From Hyphomicrobiales bacterium (lineage in GTDB: Bacteria > Pseudomonadota > Alphaproteobacteria > Rhizobiales > Rhizobiaceae), in contig UCHD01000027.1 in assembly GCA_900472175.1 (NCBI GenBank), forward strand, positions 1 to 36,444: DNA of 36,444 nucleotides, in the 5' to 3' direction. How positions within the stretch are numbered: position 1 is the first letter of the stretch; each line of letters begins with the position of its first letter. A model generated the notes under the pieces. The model worked only from the letters and a program-made list of their open reading frames with translations, made no database searches and was not told the DNA's origin. Position numbers and translations under genes: made by a program. Below, in pieces: positions 16,610 through 25,102 of this stretch.

Positions 16610-17755
16610 TCATGCGAATAACTTTACCTCGGCCAGATCAAGAGCTGTACGAATCGCTCCAAGCGCGACGGCTTCGTCGCCAAGCGTCGAACACACAACA
16701 CGCGGCGGAAAATCAGTCTCCAGCCGAAGCCTCCGACGCAAAGGTTCGGCTATAATATTGCCAGCGGCGGATACGCCGCCGCCAATCACCAGAATCTCGG
16801 GATCCACGGTGATGATGATCGGAGCTATGCCTTGAATCATGTCGGCGGCGAACTGTTCAATTCGCTGCTTTGCCTGCATATCGCCGATCGCTGCGGCCTT
16901 AAACACCCTTTCGGCTGCGGCGTCCGAACCGGATGGGTCACCTGTAAGGTGCATCAGATCGTCATAGTCGAACTTCCAGGTCAGCCCACGCCACATACCA
17001 ATTTGCGTAGCCGCGGAATGGAATCCGACGAGGGGACGGCCGTTAACGAGGCATGCCGCACCAAGTCGACGGCCTGCGTGAAGATAAACGACATCCTGTG
17101 CTGATTGCGCGGCGCCACGCCAATGCTCGGCCAAGGCCGACATCGGCATATCGCTCGTACCGACGCTTTCGATACCCAGCTGTTCCTGAAGCCAAGCCGC
17201 AGGATTCTGGCCTTCCCAATCTTTGATGGCCTTGCAGTAAATAACCTTGCCGCTTGCGTCGACGCTGCCGACTGTAGCAATGGTCGCAATATCCACAGCA
17301 TTGCTGGTATATCCAGCACTGACGAGTGCTTCATTGATGGCCTCGATCATGACCCCATAGCGGTGATCGGGCGATATGTCCGGCAGTACCGCGCGGCGGC
17401 TGCGCGCCAGTTCGCGTCCAGACAGGTCCGCCAGGATGACCAGGATCTTGTGCGCACCCAGATCGATGCCAAGGACCAATCCAGCTTCGGGGCGGAAGAC
17501 ATAGTGCGCCGCGGGTCTGCCCATGGCGGGCTCATCGGCTTCCGGTAGGATGGCGAGTGTAATCCAGCCGGCCGACAACAGGTCATCCACTGCTTGTTTG
17601 GTCGTCGGCCGGGATAGGCCGGACAATGCCGCCAGAGCGCTAATCGTATGAACGCCGCCTGCATGCAATATCTGCAGGACGGTGCGCAAATTGAGGCGAC
17701 GCAGGACGGAAGGGTCGCCGCCAGTCGAGGTGAGGATGGAAGATCGCGTGTGCAT
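16610..17755 (-). CDS. ROK-family transcriptional regulator (NagC/XylR-like)
   Basis: This 381-residue protein has an N-terminal winged helix-turn-helix (about 18-85: VLQILHAGGVHTISALAALS, then SRPTTKQAVDDLLSAGWI) and a sugar-kinase-like ROK domain (GLVLGIDLGAHKI at about 93). The catalytic-type Asp is kept in GTSDMPMSALAEH, but the usual ROK zinc motif (CxCGxxGCxE) is absent; that place reads VGFHSAATQIGMWRGL. It is therefore a divergent member without the canonical metal site. It is divergent from alpha-galactoside operon 2 and probably represses it, with a sugar as inducer. The palindrome CTAATGTTAG lies 27 bp upstream. Confidence 0.9.
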   Translation of the reverse strand: MHTRSSILTSTGGDPSVLRRLNLRTVLQILHAGGVHTISALAALSGLSRPTTKQAVDDLLSAGWITLAILPEADEPAMGRPAAHYVFRPEAGLVLGIDLGAHKILVILADLSGRELARSRRAVLPDISPDHRYGVMIEAINEALVSAGYTSNAVDIATIATVGSVDASGKVIYCKAIKDWEGQNPAAWLQEQLGIESVGTSDMPMSALAEHWRGAAQSAQDVVYLHAGRRLGAACLVNGRPLVGFHSAATQIGMWRGLTWKFDYDDLMHLTGDPSGSDAAAERVFKAAAIGDMQAKQRIEQFAADMIQGIAPIIITVDPEILVIGGGVSAAGNIIAEPLRRRLRLETDFPPRVVCSTLGDEAVALGAIRTALDLAEVKLFA

Positions 17756-17782
17756 GGCACCCTAGCTATCAAATTTCGATGC

Positions 17783-17792
17783 CTAATGTTAG
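17783..17792. promoter_or_regulatory. Palindrome CTAATGTTAG, candidate ROK operator
   Basis: CTAA-TG-TTAG is a 4-bp-arm inverted repeat in the 101-bp gap between the ROK regulator and operon 2, immediately before the predicted -35 element. ROK repressors bind AT-rich inverted repeats. Short, so only suggestive. Confidence 0.35.
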
Positions 17793-17797
17793 ACCAC

Positions 17798-17827
17798 TTG
17801 ACTTATAAAAGAAAGTTTCATTAGTAT
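17798..17827 (+). promoter_or_regulatory. Predicted promoter of alpha-galactoside operon 2
   Basis: TTGACT at 17798-17803 and TAGTAT at 17822-17827 are separated by 18 bp, near sigma-70 consensus, and lie 30 bp before the binding-protein start with its GGGGAGG ribosome site. Confidence 0.5.
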
Positions 17828-17856
17828 TGGTCATTACAGCTTTTGGGGAGGAAATC

Positions 17857-19107
17857 ATGAAGCGCATTTTATCGGGATTGGCAGTCGCATTGTCGACGAT
17901 GCTGATGACGTCGACGGCTTTCGCAGATGTGACATTAAAGTTCCTGACGTTCGAAACGCCTAATCTGACAGCGGCTTATTGGGATAAGGTCATCGCACAG
18001 ACATCCGCCAAGGTTCCAGGCGTTACAATCGAGAAGCTTGTCTCGCCGACGACCGACAGGGACTCCTATGCACGTCAGCTCGACTCGACCGGCCAGCTTC
18101 CCGATATCATGATCGCCGTCAGCCCCAACGGCTTAGCTGAAACCGGCAAGTTGGCCGAGTTCACCAAGGAGGAGCTCAGCGATTGGGTCAATCCGACGTC
18201 GAACAGTTTCGACGGAAAAATATTCCAGCTTGCGACCAACACCCAGACGGTTCCGACCATTTACTATCGCAAGGCTGATTTCGAAAAAGCCGGCGTGACC
18301 GCTCCACCTAAGACCTGGGAAGAATTGCTGGCAGCCGCGGATAAGCTAAAGGCGGCCGGTATCACGCCCTTCAATATCGGCGGCGGCGGCGCCGATACTT
18401 GGGCCAATCTCTATTCGCTCAAGGCGCTGGTCGGCAGCGAGGTCTATGCCAAGGACCAGCAATGGCTCGCAAAACTCACCCGGGGCGAGACGACATTCAA
18501 GGATCCGCTGTTCGTAAAGGCGGTCACAAAATTCAAGGAGGTGGTCGACAAGGGATATGTCGACCCCGTACTTCTCTCCAACGACTATCCGGCAACCCAG
18601 GCGTCGTTCCTTGGAGGCAAGGGTGCGATGTATCCCATGGGGTCGTGGTTCGCTGTCGCGCCGAATGCCGAGCAGCAGGCGGAGTATGGCGTCTTTCCAT
18701 GGCCGACCGATGACGGTTCACTCGTGGTTGCCGCGTATACCGGCGGGGGGCTGTCGGTCAGTTCTAGCGCTCCTGACGTGGCCTTGGCGAAGAAGTGGGC
18801 CATCGAGTTTTCCAAGCAGAACGCCGATGGCGGCGCCCGCTTCGACGCCCTTTTCGTCTCGCTGAAAGGGTATAGGCCTCCCGCCGATCTGCCGCCGCTC
18901 TACGGCGCCACGCTCGAAATCTATTCCAGCGCGCAGCAGCACGGCACCGTGACGACGGCCTTTGGAGAGGAAGGAGGCACACCGGCATTGCCTTCGGGCT
19001 TCACCAAGGAAGTGGCCGCTGCGGTTGCCGATCTTATCAATGGCCGCGTCGATGTGAACGGCTTCGTCGATTACCTCGACGAGAAATACACGGAGCTGAC
19101 GAAGTAA
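17857..19107 (+). CDS. ABC transporter sugar-binding protein (alpha-galactoside operon 2)
   Basis: This 416-residue periplasmic protein starts at an ATG with GGGGAGG upstream; the frame is open 10 codons further but without a ribosome site. Residues 1 to about 23 are a signal peptide (RILSGLAVALSTMLM, cleavage near AFAD). The mature chain is of the SBP_bac_1 type (TIYYRKADFEKAGVTAPPKT is the typical hinge-region block). It is the first gene of the rightward alpha-galactoside operon and is divergent from the ROK regulator. Its neighbours make an alpha-galactoside the likely ligand. Confidence 0.92.
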   Translation: MKRILSGLAVALSTMLMTSTAFADVTLKFLTFETPNLTAAYWDKVIAQTSAKVPGVTIEKLVSPTTDRDSYARQLDSTGQLPDIMIAVSPNGLAETGKLAEFTKEELSDWVNPTSNSFDGKIFQLATNTQTVPTIYYRKADFEKAGVTAPPKTWEELLAAADKLKAAGITPFNIGGGGADTWANLYSLKALVGSEVYAKDQQWLAKLTRGETTFKDPLFVKAVTKFKEVVDKGYVDPVLLSNDYPATQASFLGGKGAMYPMGSWFAVAPNAEQQAEYGVFPWPTDDGSLVVAAYTGGGLSVSSSAPDVALAKKWAIEFSKQNADGGARFDALFVSLKGYRPPADLPPLYGATLEIYSSAQQHGTVTTAFGEEGGTPALPSGFTKEVAAAVADLINGRVDVNGFVDYLDEKYTELTK

Positions 19108-19182
19108 GTCGGTTTCTTCCGCGCCCCCGGCCTCCTCATAGTGAGGCTCGAGGGGAAGCCAGTTCGTGAAAGCTCTTATGTA

Positions 19183-20094
19183 ATGTCTCAGAATGTTTCG
19201 AACCGTCGGCGAATTTTGCGTGCCTGGCACGACGCAGGCAACTTCGCGATCTTCGTCGTCCCGGGTGTCACGGTTTTTGCCGCCGTGGTTTTTGCGCCGA
19301 TCCTCTGGACGATGTGGATCGGTTTGACCAATGAACGGGCAACACGGCCTCAGACATTATTCGTTGGACTGGACAACTACCTGACGCTGCTTGGAAGTTC
19401 GACCTTCCACGCGGTATTGGTCAACACCGTCATCATCACGCTGATCGTCGTCGTCGGGACCAACATCCTTGGGGTGTCGATTGCCCTCTTGCTTCGGCTG
19501 GAAACGAGGCTCTACAGCGCGCTTCGCAGCGTGTTCTTTGTCCCGGTGATCCTGTCGGCCGTCGTCGTTTCGGTGATCTGGCGCTCGCTTCTGGTCGACG
19601 ATGGGTTGCTCAACACCACGCTGCGCTCCTTTGGTATCCAGAACCCACCGGGCTGGCTGTCGGACCCCTCGATTGCCCTCTATTCCGTGTCGGGAATTAT
19701 CGTGTGGCAGATGCTCGGCTTTGCCGTCGTCGTCTATCTTGCCGGGCTCGCCGGCATTCCCAAGGAAATCGACGAGGCGGCGGAAATCGATGGTGCGGTC
19801 GGCTGGCAGCGCTTCCGCTACATTACTTGGCCGCTGCTTGCGCCTTCTTTCACCATCAACACAGTGATGCTGATGATCAGCGCATTCAAGGTCTACGACC
19901 AGATAGCGGTCCTCACCAACGGCGGCCCGGGTACGGGCGCGACGACCACGATAGCCTTCAAGGTGGTTGAAACAGCATTCGTGGAACAGCGCGCCGGCTA
20001 TGCTTCGGCGATGGCCGGGTTGATGCTGATCATCATCGCGATTGCCAGCACTCTGGTGTTACGGGCTCTACAACGCCGCGAGGTGACATACTGA
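19183..20094 (+). CDS. ABC sugar transporter permease, MalF type (operon 2)
   Basis: This 303-residue inner-membrane permease has its first hydrophobic segment at about residues 20-42 (FAIFVVPGVTVFAAVVFAPI) and the EAA loop DEAAEIDGAVGWQRFRYITW near residue 210, then TNGGPGTGATT as is usual for MalF/UgpA proteins. I prefer the ATG at 19183 for its family-typical length; a GTG at 19141 would add 14 residues, and neither start has a strong ribosome site. Its TGA overlaps the next permease ATG (TGATG), so the two are coupled. Confidence 0.92.
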   Translation: MSQNVSNRRRILRAWHDAGNFAIFVVPGVTVFAAVVFAPILWTMWIGLTNERATRPQTLFVGLDNYLTLLGSSTFHAVLVNTVIITLIVVVGTNILGVSIALLLRLETRLYSALRSVFFVPVILSAVVVSVIWRSLLVDDGLLNTTLRSFGIQNPPGWLSDPSIALYSVSGIIVWQMLGFAVVVYLAGLAGIPKEIDEAAEIDGAVGWQRFRYITWPLLAPSFTINTVMLMISAFKVYDQIAVLTNGGPGTGATTTIAFKVVETAFVEQRAGYASAMAGLMLIIIAIASTLVLRALQRREVTY

Positions 20095-20918
20095 TGCACC
20101 GGAGAAGCTGGCTGCGGCCGTTCGTCTCGCTGTTCCTGACAGCGATCTTTTTCCTGCCATTGTATGTTGCGGTGGTGAATGTCTTCAAGTCGAGCGAGGA
20201 GGTGGTACGTGCGCCACTGGCCCTTCCTCTGCGGCCAACACTCGACAATGTTATCGGCGTCTTGACCCGGCCTGACGGACTGTTCTGGCATGGCCTGGGG
20301 AATTCCGTCCTTCTTACCGGAAGCTCGATCGTCATAACCACGGTACTGGCTGCGATGACCGCTCACTATCTCGTGCGATCAGAAGCCTTGTGGGGTCGCA
20401 TACTGATTATGATCATGCTCACCGGCCTGATGATCCCGCCGGCCGTTATCATGGTGCCTCTGACACGCGTCCTGCGTGCCATTGGACTGATGTCGACCCT
20501 GCCAGGGGCAATCCTGGTCAATGTCGGTTACTATCTGCCATTTGCCGTCCTCGTCTTCATGGGCTTCGTCCGATCGATACCGAAGGAATTGGAAGAGGCG
20601 GCCGCGCTCGATGGCGCCAGCAAATTCACAACGTTTTGGCAGATCGTGTTTCCCTTGATGCGCCCGGCCTCGGCCAGTGTGCTGATCTTCCTTGGCGTCT
20701 GGATATGGAACGACTTCCTGACGCCGCTGCTGATATTGGGACCTGGAACCGGCAATACGATCACAGTCGGCATTTACCGCTCGATCGGAACCTACCAGCG
20801 TGATTTCGGCTCGGTTTTCGCCTTGATGTTCCTGGCGACGCTGCCCGTCCTCACCTTCTACCTGCTTTTCCAGAAACATTTCATTCGCGGACTCACCGGG
20901 GGCGCGACCAAGGGCTAA
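20094..20918 (+). CDS. ABC sugar transporter permease, MalG type (operon 2)
   Basis: This 274-residue permease has about six hydrophobic segments and the EAA loop EEAAALDGASKFTTFWQIVF near residue 165, followed by WIWNDFLTPLL, a typical MalG/UgpE block. GAGGTGA lies 7 nt before the start, inside the end of the upstream permease gene. It pairs with that permease to form the channel and lies 67 bp before the second alpha-galactosidase. Confidence 0.93.
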   Translation: MHRRSWLRPFVSLFLTAIFFLPLYVAVVNVFKSSEEVVRAPLALPLRPTLDNVIGVLTRPDGLFWHGLGNSVLLTGSSIVITTVLAAMTAHYLVRSEALWGRILIMIMLTGLMIPPAVIMVPLTRVLRAIGLMSTLPGAILVNVGYYLPFAVLVFMGFVRSIPKELEEAAALDGASKFTTFWQIVFPLMRPASASVLIFLGVWIWNDFLTPLLILGPGTGNTITVGIYRSIGTYQRDFGSVFALMFLATLPVLTFYLLFQKHFIRGLTGGATKG

Positions 20919-20985
20919 TTGCCGCCGCTTTCGATTGCGGCATAGCCCAACTCCCTTCCGTCTGCAAAACAACAAGGAGGACCTC

Positions 20986-23103
20986 GTGTCGATCACGAGT
21001 GGTGATAATTACTGGGTTCTGGAGAGCGGCGGGGCCGCTTATGCACTGGGTGTGGAACCACTGGGTGTCCTGACACATACGCATTGGGGACCGAAATTAC
21101 CTCGGCTCGCCGATTATCCAAAGGCGGCCCGGCCGGCTTTTCAAATACTCGAGCACGAGATGCAGAATCTTCCCCAGGAGGCAACAACGGGAGAAGCCGG
21201 CGACTCGAACGAGCGGACGATCGACGGCATTTCAGCAGACGGTAGTCTGCGTGGTTTTGTCCTGCGCTTCGACAAGGCGGAGCCGGTAACCAATGGCATC
21301 GACATTGATCTGATCGATACGGCCCAGAGTGTCCGTGTTACCCTGAAATATCGGACCCTCGATCGCTTCGGACTGTTCTCGCGATCACTCTCGATCCGCA
21401 ACGAAGGCGAACGTCCGATCACGCTCGATCGCGTGTTTTCCGGAACCTTCCATCTGCCGCAGCTCGGCGACTTCGCGCTCAATTCGCTGAACGGACGCTG
21501 GGCGGATGAGTTTGGTAAGGTTCGTCAGCCAATGGCGTTCGGCACGTTCGCGCGCGAAAGCCGCCGCCTGACGACATCCCACCGCAGTATGCCGTTTTTC
21601 GCAGTCGATCGAGAGGTCCCGGGTCTTCGCGCCTCGGAAGAGAACGGCGAGGTCTGGTTCGGTGCTCTGGACTGGAGCGGCAACTGGAAAATGCTAGCCG
21701 AGCGAACGCGCGACGACCGGTCGATGATCCATCTCGGGCTGAATGACCACGATTTTGCCTGGGATCTTCAGCCTGGCGGCATATTCGACACACCACGTGC
21801 GATTTTTGGCTATACCGCCGCTGGTTTTGGGGCCATGAGCCGAGCCTTTCATGATTATGTGCGTGAGGAGGTTGCTCCCCGCAGACACTACCAGCCTCCG
21901 GTCGTCTATAATTCGTGGTGTGCGACAACGTTCAAGGTCGAGGAAGACAAGCAGATTGCGCTGGCTAGCCAAGCGGCCGCGATCGGTTGCGAACTTTTCG
22001 TGTTGGACGATGGCTGGTTTTCCGGTCGCAGCGGCGACGATGCCGGACTTGGAGACTGGTGGCCTGATCCCGCAAAATTCCCGAACGGCCTGTCACCACT
22101 CATTGACGCTGTGCACAATCTCGGCATGAAATTCGGGCTCTGGATCGAGCCAGAAATGGTTAATCCGAATTCGGAGCTCTATCGCGCCCATCCGGATTGG
22201 ATCATCCATTTTCCCCGGCGGGAGCGAACGCTTTCGCGCAACGAATTAATCTTGAACCTTGGCCGGCTCGACGTCCAGGACCACCTCATCGACGTCCTTG
22301 ATACACTTCTGACCAATGCCGCTGTCGATTTCGTAAAATGGGACATGAACCGCAACGTCAGCGAGCCGGGATGGCCCGATCACGTCGGTGATCAACGCGA
22401 GCTTTGGGTGCGATATGTCGAAGGTGTCCATCGCGTCTGGAGCGAACTGCGCCGGCGTCATCCGGATATCATCTTCGAAGGTTGTTCCGGCGGCGGCGGC
22501 CGCGTCGATCTCGCCATGATGGTGCTGACCGAGCAGACGTGGATAAGCGACAACACCACGCCACCGGCCCGCCTTGAGATTCAGGAAGGCTACAGCCAGC
22601 TATTTCCGGCTGGCACCATGGCTGCCTGGGTGACGGACCGGATCAAGGGGGACTTTCTCGACCACGACAATGGCGACTATTCGCTCGACTACCGCTTTCA
22701 TGCCGCAATGGCCGGGGCGCTCGGTATCGGAGGCAATCTTCTGGAGTGGAGCGAAGAGCAGCGTGACACGGCTGCACGCCATATCGCGAGCTACAAGATA
22801 TTGCGCCCTTTGATCGCCAACGGTGACCTGTTCCGTATCCTCTCGCCGCATGAGACGCCCTATAGCGCCTTCATGTACGTTGCAAAGGACAAGTCGGAGG
22901 CCGCTTTGTTCGCTTTCCGAACCCACGTCTCGCGTATGGGAGCGAAGCCACGTATCCGGCTGCCGGGGCTTGAGGCAGACGCAGTTTACCGCATTGAGGA
23001 CACTGGAGTTGAGCTTTCCGGACGCGCACTCGGTGTCGTCGGCATCGATCTCATCATGAACAACTTCGAAAGCATCCTCTGGCGCGTCACCCGCACCGGT
23101 TGA
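20986..23103 (+). CDS. Alpha-galactosidase, glycoside hydrolase family 36 (operon 2)
   Basis: This 705-residue cytoplasmic enzyme starts at a GTG with GGAGG 5 nt upstream; this start aligns with that of the operon 1 enzyme. It has the GH36 layout: N-terminal beta-sandwich, barrel segments YNSWCATTFKV and LDDGWF, nucleophile Asp453 in KWDMNRN, the GCSGGGGRVDLAMM loop, and acid/base Asp522 in WISDNT. It differs from the first enzyme by a short insertion around DFLDHDNGDYS and by Cys in place of Tyr in the NSW block. It should release galactose from melibiose-type oligosaccharides brought in by the co-encoded importer. There is no signal peptide. Confidence 0.94.
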   Translation: MSITSGDNYWVLESGGAAYALGVEPLGVLTHTHWGPKLPRLADYPKAARPAFQILEHEMQNLPQEATTGEAGDSNERTIDGISADGSLRGFVLRFDKAEPVTNGIDIDLIDTAQSVRVTLKYRTLDRFGLFSRSLSIRNEGERPITLDRVFSGTFHLPQLGDFALNSLNGRWADEFGKVRQPMAFGTFARESRRLTTSHRSMPFFAVDREVPGLRASEENGEVWFGALDWSGNWKMLAERTRDDRSMIHLGLNDHDFAWDLQPGGIFDTPRAIFGYTAAGFGAMSRAFHDYVREEVAPRRHYQPPVVYNSWCATTFKVEEDKQIALASQAAAIGCELFVLDDGWFSGRSGDDAGLGDWWPDPAKFPNGLSPLIDAVHNLGMKFGLWIEPEMVNPNSELYRAHPDWIIHFPRRERTLSRNELILNLGRLDVQDHLIDVLDTLLTNAAVDFVKWDMNRNVSEPGWPDHVGDQRELWVRYVEGVHRVWSELRRRHPDIIFEGCSGGGGRVDLAMMVLTEQTWISDNTTPPARLEIQEGYSQLFPAGTMAAWVTDRIKGDFLDHDNGDYSLDYRFHAAMAGALGIGGNLLEWSEEQRDTAARHIASYKILRPLIANGDLFRILSPHETPYSAFMYVAKDKSEAALFAFRTHVSRMGAKPRIRLPGLEADAVYRIEDTGVELSGRALGVVGIDLIMNNFESILWRVTRTG

Positions 23104-23129
23104 GGAGTAGTGTCTCGAAGTACCGCCGG

Positions 23130-23156
23130 GATGGGGGAGCTGTAGCGGCCCCCATC
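23130..23156 (+). terminator. 8-bp-stem hairpin between alpha-galactosidase and ATPase genes
   Basis: GATGGGGG and CCCCCATC form an 8-bp perfect stem with an 11-nt loop, 27 bp after the alpha-galactosidase stop. No T-run follows. It could be an attenuator or mRNA-stabilising hairpin that lowers expression of the ATPase gene, which is separated here by 198 bp, the longest gap in the operon. The rest of that gap shows no gene. Confidence 0.4.
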
Positions 23157-23301
23157 ATGGACTTGCCGCTCTAGCCGATGGTGGAGAGACCTTGGCCAGC
23201 CGGTCCTTGTTGATGGAACCCGGCGTTGTTCGGCCGGATATTCCGCAACCGCGCCGCCCGCGCATCCGCCGATCCTGAAAATAAAACAGTGAAAGAGAAA
23301 A

Positions 23302-24300
23302 ATGGGTAAAATCCAGCTCCGCAATCTGACCAAGTCCTTTGGATCGGTAACGATCATCCCCAGCATCGATCTCGATATCGACGACGGGGAGTTCGTCGTG
23401 TTTGTCGGACCATCCGGTTGCGGGAAGTCCACGCTTCTGCGCCTGATCGCCGGGCTCGAGAGCGCCACAAGTGGCAATATCCTGATCGACGGCCGCGATG
23501 TCACCATTGAGGCTCCGGCCAGGCGCAAGCTCGCCATGGTCTTCCAGTCCTACGCGCTCTACCCGCACATGACGGTGGCACAGAATATCGCCTTTCCGTT
23601 GAAGATGGCTGGCGAGAACCCGGATGACATCAACAGGAAGGTCAAGGATGCTGCGCGCGTCCTAAATCTCACCCATCACCTGGAACGCCGGCCGGGCCAG
23701 CTCTCCGGCGGTCAGCGCCAGCGTGTCGCCATCGGCCGCGCGATCGTCCGCCAGCCGGCCGCATTCCTCTTTGACGAACCACTGTCCAACCTCGATGCCG
23801 AGCTGCGCAGCACGATGCGGCTGGAGATTTCCGAACTGCATCAGCACTTGAAGAGAACCATGATCTATGTAACCCACGACCAGGTGGAGGCCATGACGAT
23901 GGCGGACAGGATTGTAGTGCTCAATGCGGGCACTATCGAGCAGGTGGGCTCGCCGCTGGAGCTCTATCGAAACCCGAGGAACCTCTTCGTCGCAGGCTTC
24001 ATCGGTTCGCCGAAGATGAATTTTCTCAAGGGGCAGGCTGCGGACAAGCGCAAGGCGGCGACTATCGGCGTACGACCCGAACACATAGGCATCTCCGGGA
24101 CCTTAGGTGAATGGCAGGGAAGGGTGGGTGCGGCCGAGCATCTTGGCTCAGACACGTTCCTGCATGTGCATACCGATCATGGAACGATCAACGTGCGGGC
24201 CAACGGCGAAATCGACGCCGCCCGTGGCGACATGGTCTATCTAACGCCGGAAACCGACAAGGTGCACAAATTCGATGGCGAGGGAAAGGCATTCGGCTAA
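23302..24300 (+). CDS. ABC transporter ATP-binding protein, MalK/UgpC type (operon 2)
   Basis: This 332-residue ATPase has Walker [10 protein letters not shown] at about 36-44, [19 protein letters not shown], Walker [12 protein letters not shown], the H-loop [11 protein letters not shown] and a shortened C-terminal TOBE domain (GVRPEHIGI). It is about 30 residues shorter than the other sugar ATPases in the window, all lost from the regulatory C-terminal part. It should energise the permeases of operon 2. It lies 198 bp after the alpha-galactosidase gene with a hairpin in between, and its ribosome site is weak. Confidence 0.92.
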   Translation: MGKIQLRNLTKSFGSVTIIPSIDLDIDDGEFVVFVGPSGCGKSTLLRLIAGLESATSGNILIDGRDVTIEAPARRKLAMVFQSYALYPHMTVAQNIAFPLKMAGENPDDINRKVKDAARVLNLTHHLERRPGQLSGGQRQRVAIGRAIVRQPAAFLFDEPLSNLDAELRSTMRLEISELHQHLKRTMIYVTHDQVEAMTMADRIVVLNAGTIEQVGSPLELYRNPRNLFVAGFIGSPKMNFLKGQAADKRKAATIGVRPEHIGISGTLGEWQGRVGAAEHLGSDTFLHVHTDHGTINVRANGEIDAARGDMVYLTPETDKVHKFDGEGKAFG

Positions 24301-24650
24301 TCGGACGAAGAGTAGGCATGTGCACACATGGATTTTGGTAGGAAGCAATCTGGATCAACAGTTTGCTCTTCGATCGTTGCGGAACGGTGGTTCGATTCCC
24401 TTCAAGGCGAAGGATCGAAAATCACGCAACCTCGTAGAGTCTTACTCCCGCGTTTAGTTGGGCGCATTGGCCGGTATATGCAGTGAAGCCCCGCCTCTTC
24501 GGCTGCGCCGAAGGATGCTTGTCTCTGGTCTATAGGGTCGCTCGCCGGTCGAGGAGAACCGATGCCACCAAATGGGCAATATAGTGGGACATCGCCCGTA
24601 CGTGCCCAACACCAATCGAAACGCCGCTTTTCGCGGCTTACCGAGCGCCG
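24301..24650. other. Non-coding stretch with hairpins
   Basis: This 350-bp stretch after operon 2 has no supported gene. It contains a perfect 7-bp hairpin (CTTCGGC TGC GCCGAAG, 24497-24513) and a 5-bp one (GCCGC TTTTC GCGGC, near 24624-24638). Neither is followed by a T-run, but the first could end transcription of operon 2. A GGTTCGATTCC string near 24393 resembles a tRNA T-loop, but no tRNA can be folded around it. Confidence 0.4.
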
Positions 24651-24874
24651 CTAACGCCGGATTACGAATTCAAAGACGCCCTCGTTTGGCTCTACTCCGA
24701 GGCCGGCACCCGTAGGCACCAGATAGTTGCCGTCGCCCGAGGCCATGTCGCCCTGCGTATACGCGAGATTCCAATCGAAGATCGAATGCTGATATTCGTG
24801 ATAGGGCACGTTCTGCAGCGTCGAGGAGGCTTGCAGGCTGGCCGCCATAAAGATGCCAACGCTGATCGATGCAT
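24651..24874 (-). pseudogene. C-terminal remnant of an enolase-superfamily (mandelate racemase type) gene
   Basis: About 74 codons read ISVGIFMAASLQAS, NVPYHEYQHSIFDWNL, then NYLVPTGAGLGVEPNEGVFE to a stop. This is the terminal part of a mandelate racemase/muconate lactonizing type enzyme, different from the one at 5187-6338. The upstream side is cut exactly where copy B of the 93-bp repeat begins, so the barrel and catalytic residues are lost. Confidence 0.72.
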
Positions 24875-24967
24875 CCTGTTCTACGAAGCAACCGGGCGGT
24901 TGTGGTGACAGGCACCTCTCTCGGAGACACCGCTTTATAGACGTCAAAGCGCCGGGGGACAAATATG
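24875..24967 (-). repeat. 93-bp interspersed repeat, copy B
   Basis: Differs from 7281-7373 at four positions and has the same orientation, 17,594 bp away. It includes the CAACCG GG CGGTTG palindrome. It abuts the enolase-superfamily remnant on one side, as copy A abuts the IS630-type remnant. Confidence 0.85.
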
Positions 24968-25098
24968 GGCTTCGGAGGCCGGCGCCTGGCGTTGAACAAT
25001 GGCATTACCGAATGCACGCAGAACGCCTCGCCTCGTAGCTCGCGGCGCCACTCGCGCCATCTGGTGCGGGCCTCAGTCCAGCCAGCATCTTGAATCAC
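24968..25098 (-). other. Unidentified short open frame between repeat and regulator pseudogene
   Basis: A frame from a GTG at 25098 reads IQDAGWTEARTRWREWRREL, then GEAFCVHSVMPLFNARRRPP, and runs into the repeat. It follows the PhnF-like pseudogene by 4 bp on the same strand, so it may be the 5' end of the next gene of that unit, cut by the repeat. I do not recognise the family. Confidence 0.25.
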
Positions 25099-25102
25099 AG
25101 CA

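Noticed and set aside
24385..24410. GGTTCGATTCC resembling the T-loop of a tRNA, possibly a tRNA gene or attachment site
   Set aside because: The flanking bases do not form a proper T-stem, and no acceptor, D or anticodon arm can be folded upstream. At most a chance match.
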